A stretch of DNA of 64,000 nucleotides from Myrica gale. Taxonomy: Eukaryota; Streptophyta; Magnoliopsida; Fagales; Myricaceae. This document shows positions 1-12,200 of the stretch, piece by piece. The DNA is taken from contig OZ005605.1 of NCBI GenBank assembly GCA_963930655.1, forward strand, positions 17,057,501-17,121,500, written 5' to 3'. Position numbers and translations under genes: made by a program. Every line of letters begins with the position of its first letter. Position 1 is the stretch's first letter. The notes under the pieces were generated by a model that did not search any database, was not told the origin of the DNA, and saw nothing but the letters and a program-made list of their open reading frames with translations.

Positions 1-201
1 TTACAGAGACAGAGCACAGAAAAAACAGAAGCAATGCTTCAAAATTCGTGCAGCAGTAACAATGATACTTCTAAACTGTCACCACTTGACCAAGAAACAT
101 TCAACGTACTCTGTTTTTTTCTCTTAGCAAACATTCAACGTACTCACTAAGTGAAATATAGTATTATTATATCATGAGGACTGGCTTAAGGCTTAAGCAC
201 A

Positions 202-735
202 TCATATCGAAATCTCACTCGAAGTGGAGTGAATGAAACTCGAACCCTCCCAATGCTTGAACCCATCGAACACACGCTTTTCTTCCAAAAAACTTTGCGT
301 CCTCAAACCGTGGCTGGACGTTGCCAATGCCTGTGTCTCCTCCAATAAGTCCTCTAACAACCCATTACCACTGCCCTGACTGGCAGCCGCATTAACTTTG
401 TTATCGATGGTAATCTCCGACATCTCAGCTGGAGAAGGATGCATTGGTAATTGGTTTGAAGGGAGCTCCTGTTTCACAGAATAAGCCGAGACCGGCAACA
501 CCATTTGTTCTAGTTCCAACTGGGTCCTCATAAGCTGCGGCGAACTGTGGCTAAAAGTCATTGGGAAATGAAAGGAAGCCATGTCAGGCAGCTGGGTCAA
601 AGTAAGCTGACCCAGAGGAGTAATACTAGTGCTATTACTTTGTGTTGACGGCGCAACGGGCAGCGAGAACCCAGTGGAGTCACGGTAGCGCTTGAGCTCA
701 ACAAGTAATGGTTGTTGAATCTCGGTTCCAGAAAT
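202..735 (-). pseudogene. GAMYB/MYB101-like C-terminal fragment
   Basis: The minus-strand frame is open from 735 to the stop at 202 (177 codons). It contains LPVAPSTQ, the stretch VKQELPSNQLP and the helix-like motif GLLEDLLEETQAL, which resemble the conserved C-terminal boxes of GAMYB-like R2R3-MYB proteins (MYB33/65/101 group). These factors act in the nucleus in gibberellin and pollen/anther programmes. The R2R3 DNA-binding repeats, which should lie at higher coordinates, are not visible up to about 3 kb away, and a TGA at 736-738 closes the frame upstream. I read it as a truncated copy, though it could be the last exon of a gene with a very long intron. Family assignment rests on motif memory. 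Confidence 0.6.
450..470 (-). promoter_or_regulatory. miR159-like target site in the MYB fragment
   Basis: On the minus strand the 21 bases contain the core GAGCTCCCTTCAA followed by ACCAA. Against a perfect complement of miR159a I count four mismatches, at positions 1, 2, 16 and 21 of the site. It lies where GAMYB transcripts carry their site, encoding QELPSNQ. It can only act if the fragment is transcribed. Confidence 0.6.
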
Positions 736-1640
736 TCATTTTTCCACGAAGATTTCGTTGCCGTTTTGTTTTTTTTAAACTTTGGACAAATGGCAGTTTT
801 ATTTCGAGCTGGAGAAATTTTGGATCGATTTAGTTGAATTGAGTGTGGTTTATGTGAAATCAAGTTAAACAGGGTGCTGCGCTTGGAGAATGGAGGAGGA
901 CGAAGGCTGAAGCTTTGCGTTTTGATTTTTAAGGTGACCAGGCTGCTGAATACATTAGTGGGTGCTGACCTGGCAAAACAACGACGTGGCGTGACATTCC
1001 GTTAAATGATAATTTTTCTTAATTTAACTAAAAAATAGATTGACATAAAGTGTAATGGGTCATAGATTGATAGTACGGGATAATCAAATATGATAATTTA
1101 TGATGTAAAATGTAAATAATAATTTATAGATGAAAAATATACTTTTTTAAATTAAAATATATTTTCTAGAACAGGAAAAGAAAAAAGGAAATAAGGGAAC
1201 GATAGTAAAGGTGTTTTTGTAGACTGGAAATCACCATGAATTAAATCTAATTAACAACTGCATATGGCTGAGTTTAAAATGAAGAATCCTTAACACAACG
1301 CTTAGACATAATTGAGTTTTCCCTAGGAAGTTGGTCGTTAAATATTCCATAATTAGTGTTAGGGTCAACTGCTTATGTTTTTTGCATGTATTGTCATTAG
1401 TTTTATTAACTATTATTTTAGGAGTTATCTCTTACATTTGCCAGATACCTGTATAAAAGGAATACAAACTCTACCCTAATTAATTAGTCATGATCCGATA
1501 TAAAGAGGACAAACCAAACTTAAACAAATGTTTTCTTCTCACTCATCACCTTCTCACACCCGCATCTACACCCTATTCATGCTAATCAATAAAACTTTAT
1601 TAAAATTTTACTTTTATCAAACCAATTTCAAAATTTTAGA
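736..1640. other. AT-rich DNA without recognised genes
   Basis: I see no open frame of useful length, RNA gene or transposon end in this stretch. Confidence 0.5.
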
Positions 1641-2024
1641 ATAAATACATTTTTCACTCGTCAACTACCATGTTTACGACACATTACTCTCTAAACTACA
1701 AATTTTGATACATTGCACTCTCAAACATCAATGTTAGACACTTTGTCCTCAAACTACTCACTTTAACACATTACACCCTCAAACTACTAATATTAAACAC
1801 TTTGCACCCTCCATTTGACAATAATACCCATGAGAAATTAATAAATTGACAACAATATCTTCAATATATATAGAATGAGTCAAGGGTATTAACGTCATTT
1901 TAGTCTAAAAAATTGACAAATGGTACAAAGTGTCTAAGATTTGTAGTTAGAGGTGCAATGTGTCAAAAATGTTAGTTTAGGGTGCAAAACCTATGATAGT
2001 TCATTGATAAAAAATATATTTTTC
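1641..2024. mobile_element. Foldback MITE-like element
   Basis: The left side reads as repeated phrases such as ACACATTACACCCTCAAACT. The right side reads as their complement (GGTGCAATGTGTCAAA, GGTGCAAAACCTATGATAG). The ends ACATTTTTCACTCGTCAACT and ATAGTTCATTGATAAAAAAT are imperfect inverted copies. There is no coding capacity. The layout matches long-TIR MITEs; similar elements lie near 41.0, 41.9 and 52.0 kb. Confidence 0.5.
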
Positions 2025-2339
2025 CACAAAATTTTACTTTTAATTTTATCACTCCACCAATTCCAACCTCTTTTTTAACACCAATACAAATTTTTAATAA
2101 AATTTTGATAAAATTTTAAAAACAAACTCACTGTTACACTTCAAACAAATAAGAGAAGTTTGTTATACGTAGAAAAAAAAAAGAGAGAAGTTTGTTATCA
2201 TTGAGTCTTTTCAGGAATAAAAAATAACATGCGCATTTTTTTCTCCATGAAGTGATACACACTTTCTAACATGGCGTTTGTGTGTCTACAAGTTTAACAA
2301 GATTTTACCAAAATTTTAACATCATTACATTCTCATTTT

Positions 2340-2480
2340 CTCTCTAATTTTTTTTTTCACTTTTTATTAACTTTTTCACTTATTTTTTCATTATCTCTCT
2401 TTATTTTTTCTTTAACTTTTTTTTTTCACTTTTTCTCTAACTTTTTCACTTTTTCATTATCTCTCCTCATTTTTTCACAA
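2340..2480. repeat. Degenerate pyrimidine-rich low-complexity tract
   Basis: Repeated variants of CTTTTTCACTTTTT and TTCATTATCTCTC occur several times in a row. It looks like slippage-derived low-complexity DNA. Confidence 0.6.
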
Positions 2481-2608
2481 ATACTAAAATTTTACCCCAA
2501 AAATTTATTTACACAAACACGTTTCGCTCCGTGTGAGCTTCCCGAGTCCTAGCTCTTCCCTTTTGACACCGCTCTGCCTCTAGGCATGCGGCTTTCCTTG
2601 GCCACCTG

Positions 2609-2755
2609 CAGTGGCAGAATCAGGATCCAATTTGAAAAGGGGCGAACTCCTAAGGCGAAATGACAAATTATTTTTTCTACTTAATGCAAAAAGGTATTTT
2701 AGAGTTAATATATTGAAAATTAAGGACTAAAAGTATTAAAAATATTGAAATACAC
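2609..2755 (-). mobile_element. hAT transposon 3' end fragment
   Basis: The fragment starts with CAGTGGCAGAATCAGGA, close to the hAT terminus CAGTGGCGGAGCCAGG. It matches, in reverse orientation, the right end of the hAT element at 62540-62723, including the phrases AATTAAGGACTAAAA and ATATTGAAATACACGTA. The rest of the element is missing. Confidence 0.65.
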
Positions 2756-3146
2756 GTATCAAATCCATAAGGGAATGTTTCTAAATCCTTGCATTGAAAA
2801 CGTTTGTCCATACAAACTGCATACAATCAGGAGACAAGCTACACCACAAACTCGAAATAATACTCACCAAACTACAGCGCTTTTACTTACTACATTCTCA
2901 TGCACAGAAGTGACAATCATTATCCTCATAATAAGACTACTCACTGGACCCCGAGTCCCAGATATTGGTCTTTTATCTCTAGAATCTTCAAGCTGTGATC
3001 TCTAGGATTAACCGAATAATCTTTGGATAAACTTCTGTATATGATTATAAATGTTGCATGACGTCAAATCAAAACAATCAGTCGCAAGAGGTTTGGTTGA
3101 GATCTAAAGACAAAAACAACAAAAAATTTTAAAAATCAGTTATTTG

Positions 3147-3325
3147 TGATCACACAAAACACAGAAAAACTTCAAGACACTTGATGAAAGAACTCATTCA
3201 TAATTGTTCTAAGCGGTAAGGTATCACTTATAATTTTGTTGATCACACAAAACACAGAAAAGCTTAGGACACCTTATGATTAAGAACTCTTTCATAATTG
3301 TTCTTCACTTACAATTTTGTGCAAA
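3147..3325. repeat. Two-copy tandem duplication (~93 bp)
   Basis: TGATCACACAAAACACAG followed by a similar block with TTCATAATTGTTCT occurs at 3147 and again at 3240. Two imperfect direct copies are visible. Confidence 0.7.
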
Positions 3326-3491
3326 TTCAAATGAAAAAGAGTTACAGAAGAAGTCTCCATTATAAACTTCAAGACACTTATCTAAATTTTTACTGGAGGT
3401 GAAGAATGACGAGAATTGGGCTGTGTCGGCCAAGCCAAACCTGCACATCAACACAAGGTTCAATCTGATCGGGGTTTAGTAAAAAAAGTAA

Positions 3492-4700
3492 TTGGGTTCT
3501 GGCAGTACCCAACGGCTGATCATGCCATCTCAACCCAGGTTTAATCTGGCTCTACATGAGAATTTGACTAAAACGGATAGGAAAAGGCATGGAGATGTGG
3601 TGGACCACTTGTTTCTAAAAAAACCAAAGGTGTCTCTTGATAAAGCGAGTTTTCAGGTAGCGTTTCTTCTCCATTCAAAGAGGTCGAGTTCCATGTTACC
3701 CCACAGGCTGAGGAGGCAGACCTTGCCATGTCCCCCCTCCACCATGAGTCTTCTAGCGTGGAGCTATCGAGGGCTAGGGCGGCCATCATCAGCTAGGGCC
3801 TTATGGGAGAGTCAATGAAGTTGACCCCGTTGGGATTTTTCTCATGGAAACGAAGGTTGGGGATGATTATGTCAAGCGAGTTTTGAAGCAAATTGGTTTT
3901 TCCTTTTTCATTTATATTCCGCCTGTTAGTGTTTGGGGAGGCCTTCTACTCTTTTGGAGACCGGAGCTCAATTTTAGAATTTTGTGGCAATCAAAGAATA
4001 TTCTACACTTATAAACCGTGCAATAGCAAATGTTCCTTGGCGGATTGCCTACCCAAATGCCTCTGTTCATAATTACAGGATTGCACCATCTGACCACACC
4101 CCTGTTATTATGCCCTTTCTGGGTTATGAACGATCAATGCCAAAATCATTTAAGTTTGAAAGTTTTTGGGTCAGAGAAGAAGCGTGTTTTGCTGTGGTTA
4201 CAAAGTCATGGGCTATACTTACCCAAAAAAAAATGTCATGGGCTATAGAATTGGAAGGAGTTCCGGCGTGGGTGGTCTTTAAAAAGATTCGAGCAACACG
4301 ATTTGCGCTTCGGCAAATGGAATAAAGAGTACTTCGGTAAGATTCAAGACTCAATCCGTACCACCACTGACAATATCAGTTTGTTTAAGCAAGCTGAACC
4401 GACCCCCTATAATCTGAATATGGAGAAGAATCTTGTTGGGTTGCCGGATGAATTTTTGCAACATGAAGAGGAATAGTGGAAACAAAAGTCTCGAGCTCGT
4501 TGAGGAAGGTGAAGTTTTGGCTGCAAAGAAAGGACTTGAGGAGGCTAGTAGAGGAGGTTTCTCCAGCATAGAAGGGGGCTCCCGGTAATTCCAAGCATAT
4601 TTCTCTTTTTATCTTGGTTGTTTTATGAGGATGACTCCCTTGAATTTCTCTGGACTTTTCATTTTCATTTGCTGTCAATAAGATTCTCTGTTTTGATTAA
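3492..4700 (+). mobile_element. Degenerate LINE (L1-type) endonuclease fragment
   Basis: From 3744 the frame gives MSLLAWSYRGLGRPSSARAL, the usual start of a plant LINE apurinic-type endonuclease. After a frameshift it continues as VGIFLMETKVGDDYVKRVL and GGLLLFWRPELNF. Further on, RIAPSDHTPVI and KSFKFESFW match the end of the endonuclease domain, but the middle is missing. No reverse transcriptase follows. The segment ends near 4700 in TTTGATTAAAAAAAG, possibly the A-tail. It is a dead internally deleted copy downstream of the receptor-kinase stop codon. Confidence 0.6.
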
Positions 4701-5067
4701 AAAAAGAAGAGCACTGTTTCTTTTGTTAACAAAGTGATAAATTTGGCAGATACCTAAAGGACATTTTTTACTTTGGATATCATAATATTGTAGTTCCAAT
4801 ACTTAAAACGAAAAAGAAACAAAAAGAATCATACTTTCGATTGGTCCAGGTACTTGAGCGTGGGCTGCGGTCTCAAACCTAGAAAATTTGAGTGTTTCTC
4901 CGCTCCTGTTTCGTTCAACTTTCATAAAAAGTATGTTTTGTGCTCCTAAAGTACTACCTCTTTAACAACGCGATAACAAAAACTACCAACTTCCAGATCT
5001 TCAGCTCTCAAACGTTTATTTGCAAAAGCATTTTGCGTGGTGGGGGCCAATATTATGCTAAAATTAC

Positions 5068-8000
5068 CTACCTAGTATCAATATTAAGGGCATAGAGATC
5101 CCGACCAGAAGCAGAAGTTCCAGTCAATATTACATCTGATGAATGCACGAGTCTCTCACCGCCACTTGAGCTGCCTGGCACTTGTTGGGTCCGATCAAAC
5201 TGCTCTCTTAAAGCTTTAAAATTATATTCATCACCATATATACTTGGGTCCATGAAATCTTCATTAGCGAGAGTTTGGCCTTCCAGCATGCTTACTACTG
5301 CAGACATGGTGGGTCTAAGTGCTGGTGATGGATTAGTGCATAGTAGAGCTACTTTGACCATTCTAATTGCCTCATCCTTGATGAACTCTGAGCCCAACGT
5401 GGGATCCACCAGCTCCATTAAATTATTTTTTCGTTGTAGAACAAGGGCCTGCAATGGCCATACATAAAAGAATGGAAAAGAAGAGTAGCAAATCAACATA
5501 TAGAACAAAGTATCCAAACGTACTCGGAAACAAAATATGCATGTCGACTTTCTGCATTTCATGCCTGATGTATCAACTTAATTGAATCCATTTTGTCACT
5601 GGATTATTGAATAACAAATCAGGATGCGCATGTTAAGTGGAAAGCACAAAGAAACAACCAGGTCTCCTTGCCCTGGTTTTAAATTCCTATAAAAGAACAG
5701 CAAATATTAATCTTACCCAATCTAGAAGGCACACATAGTTCTCATTTGGTCGATATTTCATGTTGTTCTTCCCAGCAACAATTTCTAATGCAACGACCCC
5801 AAAACTATAGACATCTGCTTTATACGTTAAGTAACCCCATAATGCATATTCTGGTGCCATGTATCCTCTGCAAAATAGCGATTAAGTACGCTTTTGAACT
5901 TATGGCAGGGGGTAACAAAATCAAATTTCAAGGGGTATTTTAGTTCATCAAAGATATAAACAATCATTCGCAGGGAATAAGAGAAAGCACTACATTTGCA
6001 ACTTGAAAGTTTAGGTGGCAGATTTATTGACCAAATGAGAAATTAAAAAGTTTCTTTGGGATGATTCTTATGATTCTTCTAGATTTATTGGAACAGAGTT
6101 TCAGACTAGTTTAAATGGGAACTGCCGCTTTGGAAATTAGTTCTTGCAGGATGATGCAATATCTGAGCAGAAGCTTCTTTACGGTATTTCTCTCTTTTTT
6201 TTGTATACTGTACTTTTTAAGTAATGTTGAAACTGGCCCGATTGTTTGTTGCATCAAGTATTGAACCATAAGAGAAGTATAGTAGATTATGTGTACATGT
6301 TTCGGTTTAAACTAATTCGCAAAGCATGAACTGTTCGTTGATAACCCATGTAGCTATGAATTTCGCTGCAAGCACAGTCGTCTTGCAGTTGTAAAAAGCT
6401 AAGGTATGAAACATTCCTGCTAAACATTGAATCGAGGATTTCCGTAGTACTTTCCATACACAAACTATTCCAATGCAAAGGCTTTTGTAAGTGTTGTAGT
6501 TTTAGATATTGGCTGTAAATTCTGAGTCAAAGAGTTATTCAATAATTGTAATATTATTGAGTCTAAAAATGTGTCTTGGATGAAAGTTTGTTTATGCGAA
6601 GATTATACGAAGAACAAGTTGCAGTGAGGTAGAGCTAGCTTGAAGCTCACCTAGTGCTAGGTTCTGGAGATACAGAGTACTGCAGAAGGGTTCCAGAGAA
6701 GTTAAGCTTCATTGGGGTTAGCTCAGTCTCTATAAGTTGAGAATATTCCAAAATTGCAAGAAACACCTTTTAGAGAGATCGGATCTAAATTGCCCAACAT
6801 TGAACAAGAAAATACCCAAATTCTCTCTATCGTTCACCAAGAAAATCAATCACCTTGAAAACACGTTGTGCGTGGGTAACCTCTGAGTTTTGAGGGTTTG
6901 TGACGTGCTGGAGTTCCAATGGTCGGGAAGTCAGTTCGCTTGGAAAGGATCTACTAAGGAGAAAATTCAAAGGTTCTGAATTGACCGGTTGGTGTAGGTT
7001 CAAATGTGTCATTTGAATGGTTACACTTGGTGTTTGTAATTTAGCAAATGTTTTGCTAGTAAACAAGACCACCATGTGTAAGTTGAACTCTCTTAGTGGA
7101 TTGGTTGGTGGCTGTATGCCCAGAGTGATTTTTCCCTCTTGAAAAGGTTCTTCGAAGGGTTTTCCACTTCGTAAACAAGTTTGGATGTGGTGTGTGATTG
7201 ATTATCTCTTTGCATCTCTTGATTAGTTTTTTATTATTTGACCTTATCAATTTCAATCTTGATGATTTGTGTGTGAATCTTGATTGAAGATTGAATAAGC
7301 TCTTGTTGCATTCTTGGTTCTCAAGATAAAGTATTCTTAATCTCAATGTGTGTTCATATGACCGAAATGAAATATTTCTGCTTGAGAAATTGTTTTAACA
7401 GATCTGTGTGTGATCTGAAATCAATTCTTGTAAAGCTCTGCTTTTTGATTTTGTGTATGGGTTTGTGGATTAAAATTTTAAATACCCATTCAGTTCCTCT
7501 AGACATATTTGAGTCTAAACTAAGTTTTTCAACTTTAAATGTGTCCTTTTCAGGTTTACTTTTTGTGCAGCACCAAGAGACATAATTATCGATTCCTTTC
7601 CCTCATTATCTCCCGAAAACTAAGGAGGGAAAAAAGAAAGAGTATAACCACAGGAAGTGTGTAAATTAGCTAGAGAAGAAAAGAGGTAGCTTACATCGTT
7701 CCAGCAACTCGGGTGCTGATGTGGGTGTTTTCCTCTTCGTCAAGCTTGGCCAAACCAAAGTCAGAAATCTTTGGGTTAAGCTCCCCGTCCAGTAGAATAT
7801 TCATAGTTTTGATGTCTCTATGAACAATTTTCAGTGTTGATCCCTCATGCAAAAAAGCAAGACCCTTTGCTATTCCAACACATATTTTCTGTCTCGTAGG
7901 CCAGTCCAGGTTCAATCGGTGTTCCTCTGGACCTACATTTTTCTCAGATAGTGCAGCGGATGATTCACCAACTTACTTCTTAATATAGATGATTTGGAAT

Positions 8001-9295
8001 ATCAGGTTTCAGTTGTTTTCGAAGTCAACAGAAAAAAAAAAGGAAAAAATGTTAAGCTTACCAAACAAAGTGCGTGCCAGGCTATTATTCTCCATGTATT
8101 CATAGACCAGAAATAGTTGATTTCCTTCAACACAACATCCATACAATCTTACAACATTTGGGTGTTGTAAAGCAGCGATCATGCCAATTTCATTCACAAA
8201 TTCACGATTTCCTTGATTTGATCTCGAAGAAAGTTTCTTCACTGCAATGATAGTACCATCTAACAGTATACCCTGCATCGGAATCATGAGAATGTACATG
8301 TTTTACATTATCATGGAGTGAGATATATTTTTTAGATATCTACATAAGTATGAAGGGAAAAAAATATCTACGTAAGTATGAAGGGAAAATAGTTGAAGGA
8401 ATGACACGGGTGGATACCTTGAATACACATCCAAAACCACCTTCGCCAATCTTGTTTTCAGCATTGAAGTTATTAGTGGCAGCTTTGATTTGCCTATAGG
8501 TAAAAAACCCTGTTTGCAGATCTAATCCTTGCAGATCTGTCAAACAAAGAGAAGGTTAGTCTAAGATGTAAGATTGCATTTTGTAAAATATATGAAACGG
8601 CCTAAGGAAAAGCACTAGCCATATCTGTGCTTTGATGGCAAAATCACTAGTCAAGGTTGCTCTTGAAACTCCTTGGATTATTATAAAGTCCAGTTCAACC
8701 TACTAAGATCATCCCAGTGTGAGACATGCTTATAGAGCTCATATCTCATTCATTCTTTTCTTCCATTACATGTGGGATTCAGGGTATCACAATCTCCTCC
8801 CCCTAAATCCTTGATGTCCTCGTCAAGGCCCACCAACTTCCAAGGTATCACAAGTTACTAGGAAGCTTCCGATGCAACTTCCTAAACTAACTCTAAAAAG
8901 GATTCTTCAACTTCTAGGTTTACCACTTGTATACATTTTTGTGTTGGGAACCATATTGGGCACAAGATCAATTGTAGTTGCTTTCCATGGTGTACTTTAG
9001 ATTGCAGTGTTTGTCTAGGGAGAAAAGCTCAATAACAGAATCGATGAACTGCAGTAGCAGGATAAGCCCTTGGGAAACGCTGTACATTTAGACCAAGCTG
9101 GGAAACATATATCCTATCTAGTTTCTACATCACGATATGAACAAGGGCGATTACCTTTCTCTCTTGACAACCTGCCTCTTATGCAGCCTTTACACCAAAG
9201 AATACCTAAAATCATCACAATCAACAGTAGCGCCAGTACCACAGCTCCAACCACAACGAATATCTTAATCTTCCCATTGACAGGAGGGCTGAAAT
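5068..9295 (-). CDS. Membrane and kinase exons 19-24 of the LRR-VIII-2 RLK
   Basis: Exon 19 (9155-9295) encodes a hydrophobic helix [18 protein letters not shown] followed by basic residues. Exon 20 has the glycine loop [10 protein letters not shown] and exon 21 the ATP-binding lysine in AVKKLSS. Exon 22 has the catalytic loop [14 protein letters not shown] and magnesium-binding ISDFGLAKL. Exon 23 starts [20 protein letters not shown]. Exon 24 ends the kinase with [20 protein letters not shown] and a serine-rich tail, stop at 5068. All key kinase residues are present, so this should be an active RD kinase. Intron 22 (5868-7694) carries a possible copia LTR remnant. Confidence 0.9.
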
Positions 9296-12200
9296 CTGCA
9301 GAAAGAGAAGAAATAGATTCTTTTTTTTTTATAAGTAAGAAAAACTTTATTGAAAAAGAAAATGAGGTAACAGTACAAGGAGCTATACTAAATTCCTAAT
9401 CCAGACAAGTTACAAAGCTAATAAAATCAGATACAACAGAGAAAGGACTACTCAACACCGAATTGACCCAGAGAAACAAAGTGCTCATCAACTTTCCCCT
9501 TAAGCCCTAAGAAGACAAAAAGGTATTCTCGAAACATCTATCATTCCTCTCTCTCCGAAGAACCCAACAGATGCACGTAGGGATCAATATCCACACCCTC
9601 AAAGCAAGAGGGTTATTGAACTTCCGCTTCCAGCAGAACATCAGTTCCATCATCCTAGAAGGCATAACTCAACAAAAATTTGTAATGCTGAACACGTGAG
9701 ACCATAAATCCCTTGTAACTACACAATGAAGGAAGATATGATCCGCGGATTCCCCATTGGACCTGCAAAGAAAGCACCAGTCAAGTAAATAAAAGCCCTT
9801 TTTCCTCAGGTTTTCGATGGTCAAGATTCTTCCATGGGTAGCTTCCCACGCAAAAAATGAGACTCTCAAAGGGGCAAGGGACCTCTAAATATGCTTCCAT
9901 GGAAAAGCCACATAAGGGCTGCAAGAGAGAGTCACATACATCGATTTCACCAAGAAAATACCAGTCTTGGTACCCGTCCAGCACATCCTATCTTCAGCCC
10001 TATCCGTTTTTCTAATCATTTGCTACCCTTACGAACTGAACATCCTAAGCACCCAAACCGAAATCCTCCGCCCAATAATCAGCAACCAAAGCTCTCTTAT
10101 CTCTAGCCAAAGCATATAGGGCCGGAAAAACAAGCCTCAAGGGTTTCTCCCAGTACCAATGATCACTCCAAAAATGAACACTAGTACCACTCCCCACCAA
10201 AAACCGGATGTTTGGGCTGAACGCATCCCACCCTTTGCTAATAAACATCCAAAGACTAAAATCATCGGTCGCTCTCCGTTGAAGGATCCTCCACCCGCCC
10301 ACCGCACTCCCAAACTTACCCCCACCACCTTTCTCCACAAACTATTGCGTTCATAAGCAAATCGCCACAGCCACTTACCAAGCAAAACCTTGTTGAAAAT
10401 GGTCAAACGCCGAATACCCAACCCACCATGTCTAATAGGACGGCAAACCGTCTCCCACTTAATCAAATGGAACTTAAACTCCTCTTCGATGCTGCCCCAC
10501 AACCGAAGGGATAGGGAAAAGAGACAAAAAGTAAGTCGGGAGATTAGCAAGAGTAGACTTGATCAAGGTGACTCTACCGCCTTTTGAAAGATAACTGCGC
10601 TTCCATCCAGCCAACCTCCTATTAGTTCACTCTACAATGTCATTCCAAATGTGAAGACTTGAACCGAGCACCCAAGGGGAGGCCGAGATACTTAATGGGC
10701 AAAGAAGAAACGCCGCATCCTAAGATATCAGCCAAGGCCCGGGCATCCCCCACTTCCCCTATGGGTATAGCTGCAGATTTCGTAAGATTGATCTTCAACC
10801 TAGACACCGCCTCAAAACAAAGCAAAAGGCATCTAAGTGTGCAAAACTGACCCTCCTCCGCCCACACAGAATAAGAGTATCATCTGAGAAGAGCAAATGA
10901 GAAATACTCACCCCCTCACTGCCAACAAAGAACCCTTGAATGGAACCCATCTCAACCAACCTGTTCAGCATCTTGCTGATAGCTTCCATAACAATAACGA
11001 ACAAAAAATGCGATAAGGGATCACCCTGGCGCAGACAACTAGAACCACCAAAAAAGCCTACAGGGGAACCATTCACCAGCACCGAGTATCTAACGCTTCG
11101 TAGACATCAAGCTTGCAAAGCATACCGGGAAGAGAAGAACGGACCCTAGAATCAATGCACTCGCTAGCGATAAGAACCGAATCCAAAATCTGTCTACCTC
11201 TCACAAAGGCACTTTGGGAAGGCGAAATAATAGCATCTAAAACCAACTTCAGCCTATTAGCCAAAACTTAGCTAAAATTTTGTAAATCCCTCCCACAAGT
11301 CTGATAGGGCGAAAATCCTTAAGCTCCACCGCTTTATGCTTTTTTGGAATCAATACAATAAAAGTGGCATTGAGGCTTCTTACAAATTTCTCCGCCTGAG
11401 CAAACTCGTTAAACAAGGAAAGAACATCTCCCTTGATAACCTCCCAACAAGACTGATAGAAAGCCAAAGAGAAACCATCCGGTCCAGGAGCCTTATCACC
11501 ACTGAGACTCCGCACCACTCCAGTCACTTTATCTTCAGCAAAGGGTCTCTCAAGCCACTTAGCTTCCTCCCCGGAAATTGTTACGAACCCTAAGTCATCC
11601 AACAAGGTCTCTATGAATGAGGCTCATGATACAAAGAGCTATAGAAGTGAACTGTCTCATCAGAAATACACTCAGGATCCGCCACAAGATCCCCATCAAT
11701 TTCCAACGAAGAAATTCACTTTGCGATTAGAATTAGCCACCTGATGCAAGAACTTGGTGCATCTATCACCCTCCTTGAGCCAAAGAGCTCTAGATTTCTG
11801 CCTCCAACAAGTCTCCTCCATATCAATCATGAGATCTAACTCCCTTAAGACTTCCAGCTTCTTAGTTTTACCTACCTCATCGATCACCCCTCTATCTTCC
11901 AAAGCATCAAGAGACGAGCGTTTTTGTAACGAGGATTTCCTCACGGCTACAATTCCAAAAACCTCACGATTCCAAGTTAAGATATCCCGCTTAAGAGCTT
12001 TCAATTTGGAATCAAGCACAAAACTTGAAGATCCAGCAAAGACATAAGACCTCCACCATCGCCCCACCTGCTCCAAGAACCCGGCAGCCTTTTTTTTTTT
12101 GATAAATAAGAACTTTATTGAAGAAAAAGAAAAGGGATAACAGTACAAAGAGCTATACTGAAAACCTACTCCAAAGAAGCTACAAAGCTGAGAAAATCAT

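Noticed and set aside
597..863. 88-codon minus frame upstream of the MYB fragment
   Set aside because: It overlaps the MYB reading frame in another phase and shows no R2R3 repeat.
2745..3005. 86-codon plus frame
   Set aside because: It begins inside the hAT terminal fragment, shows no motif, and continues only by chance.
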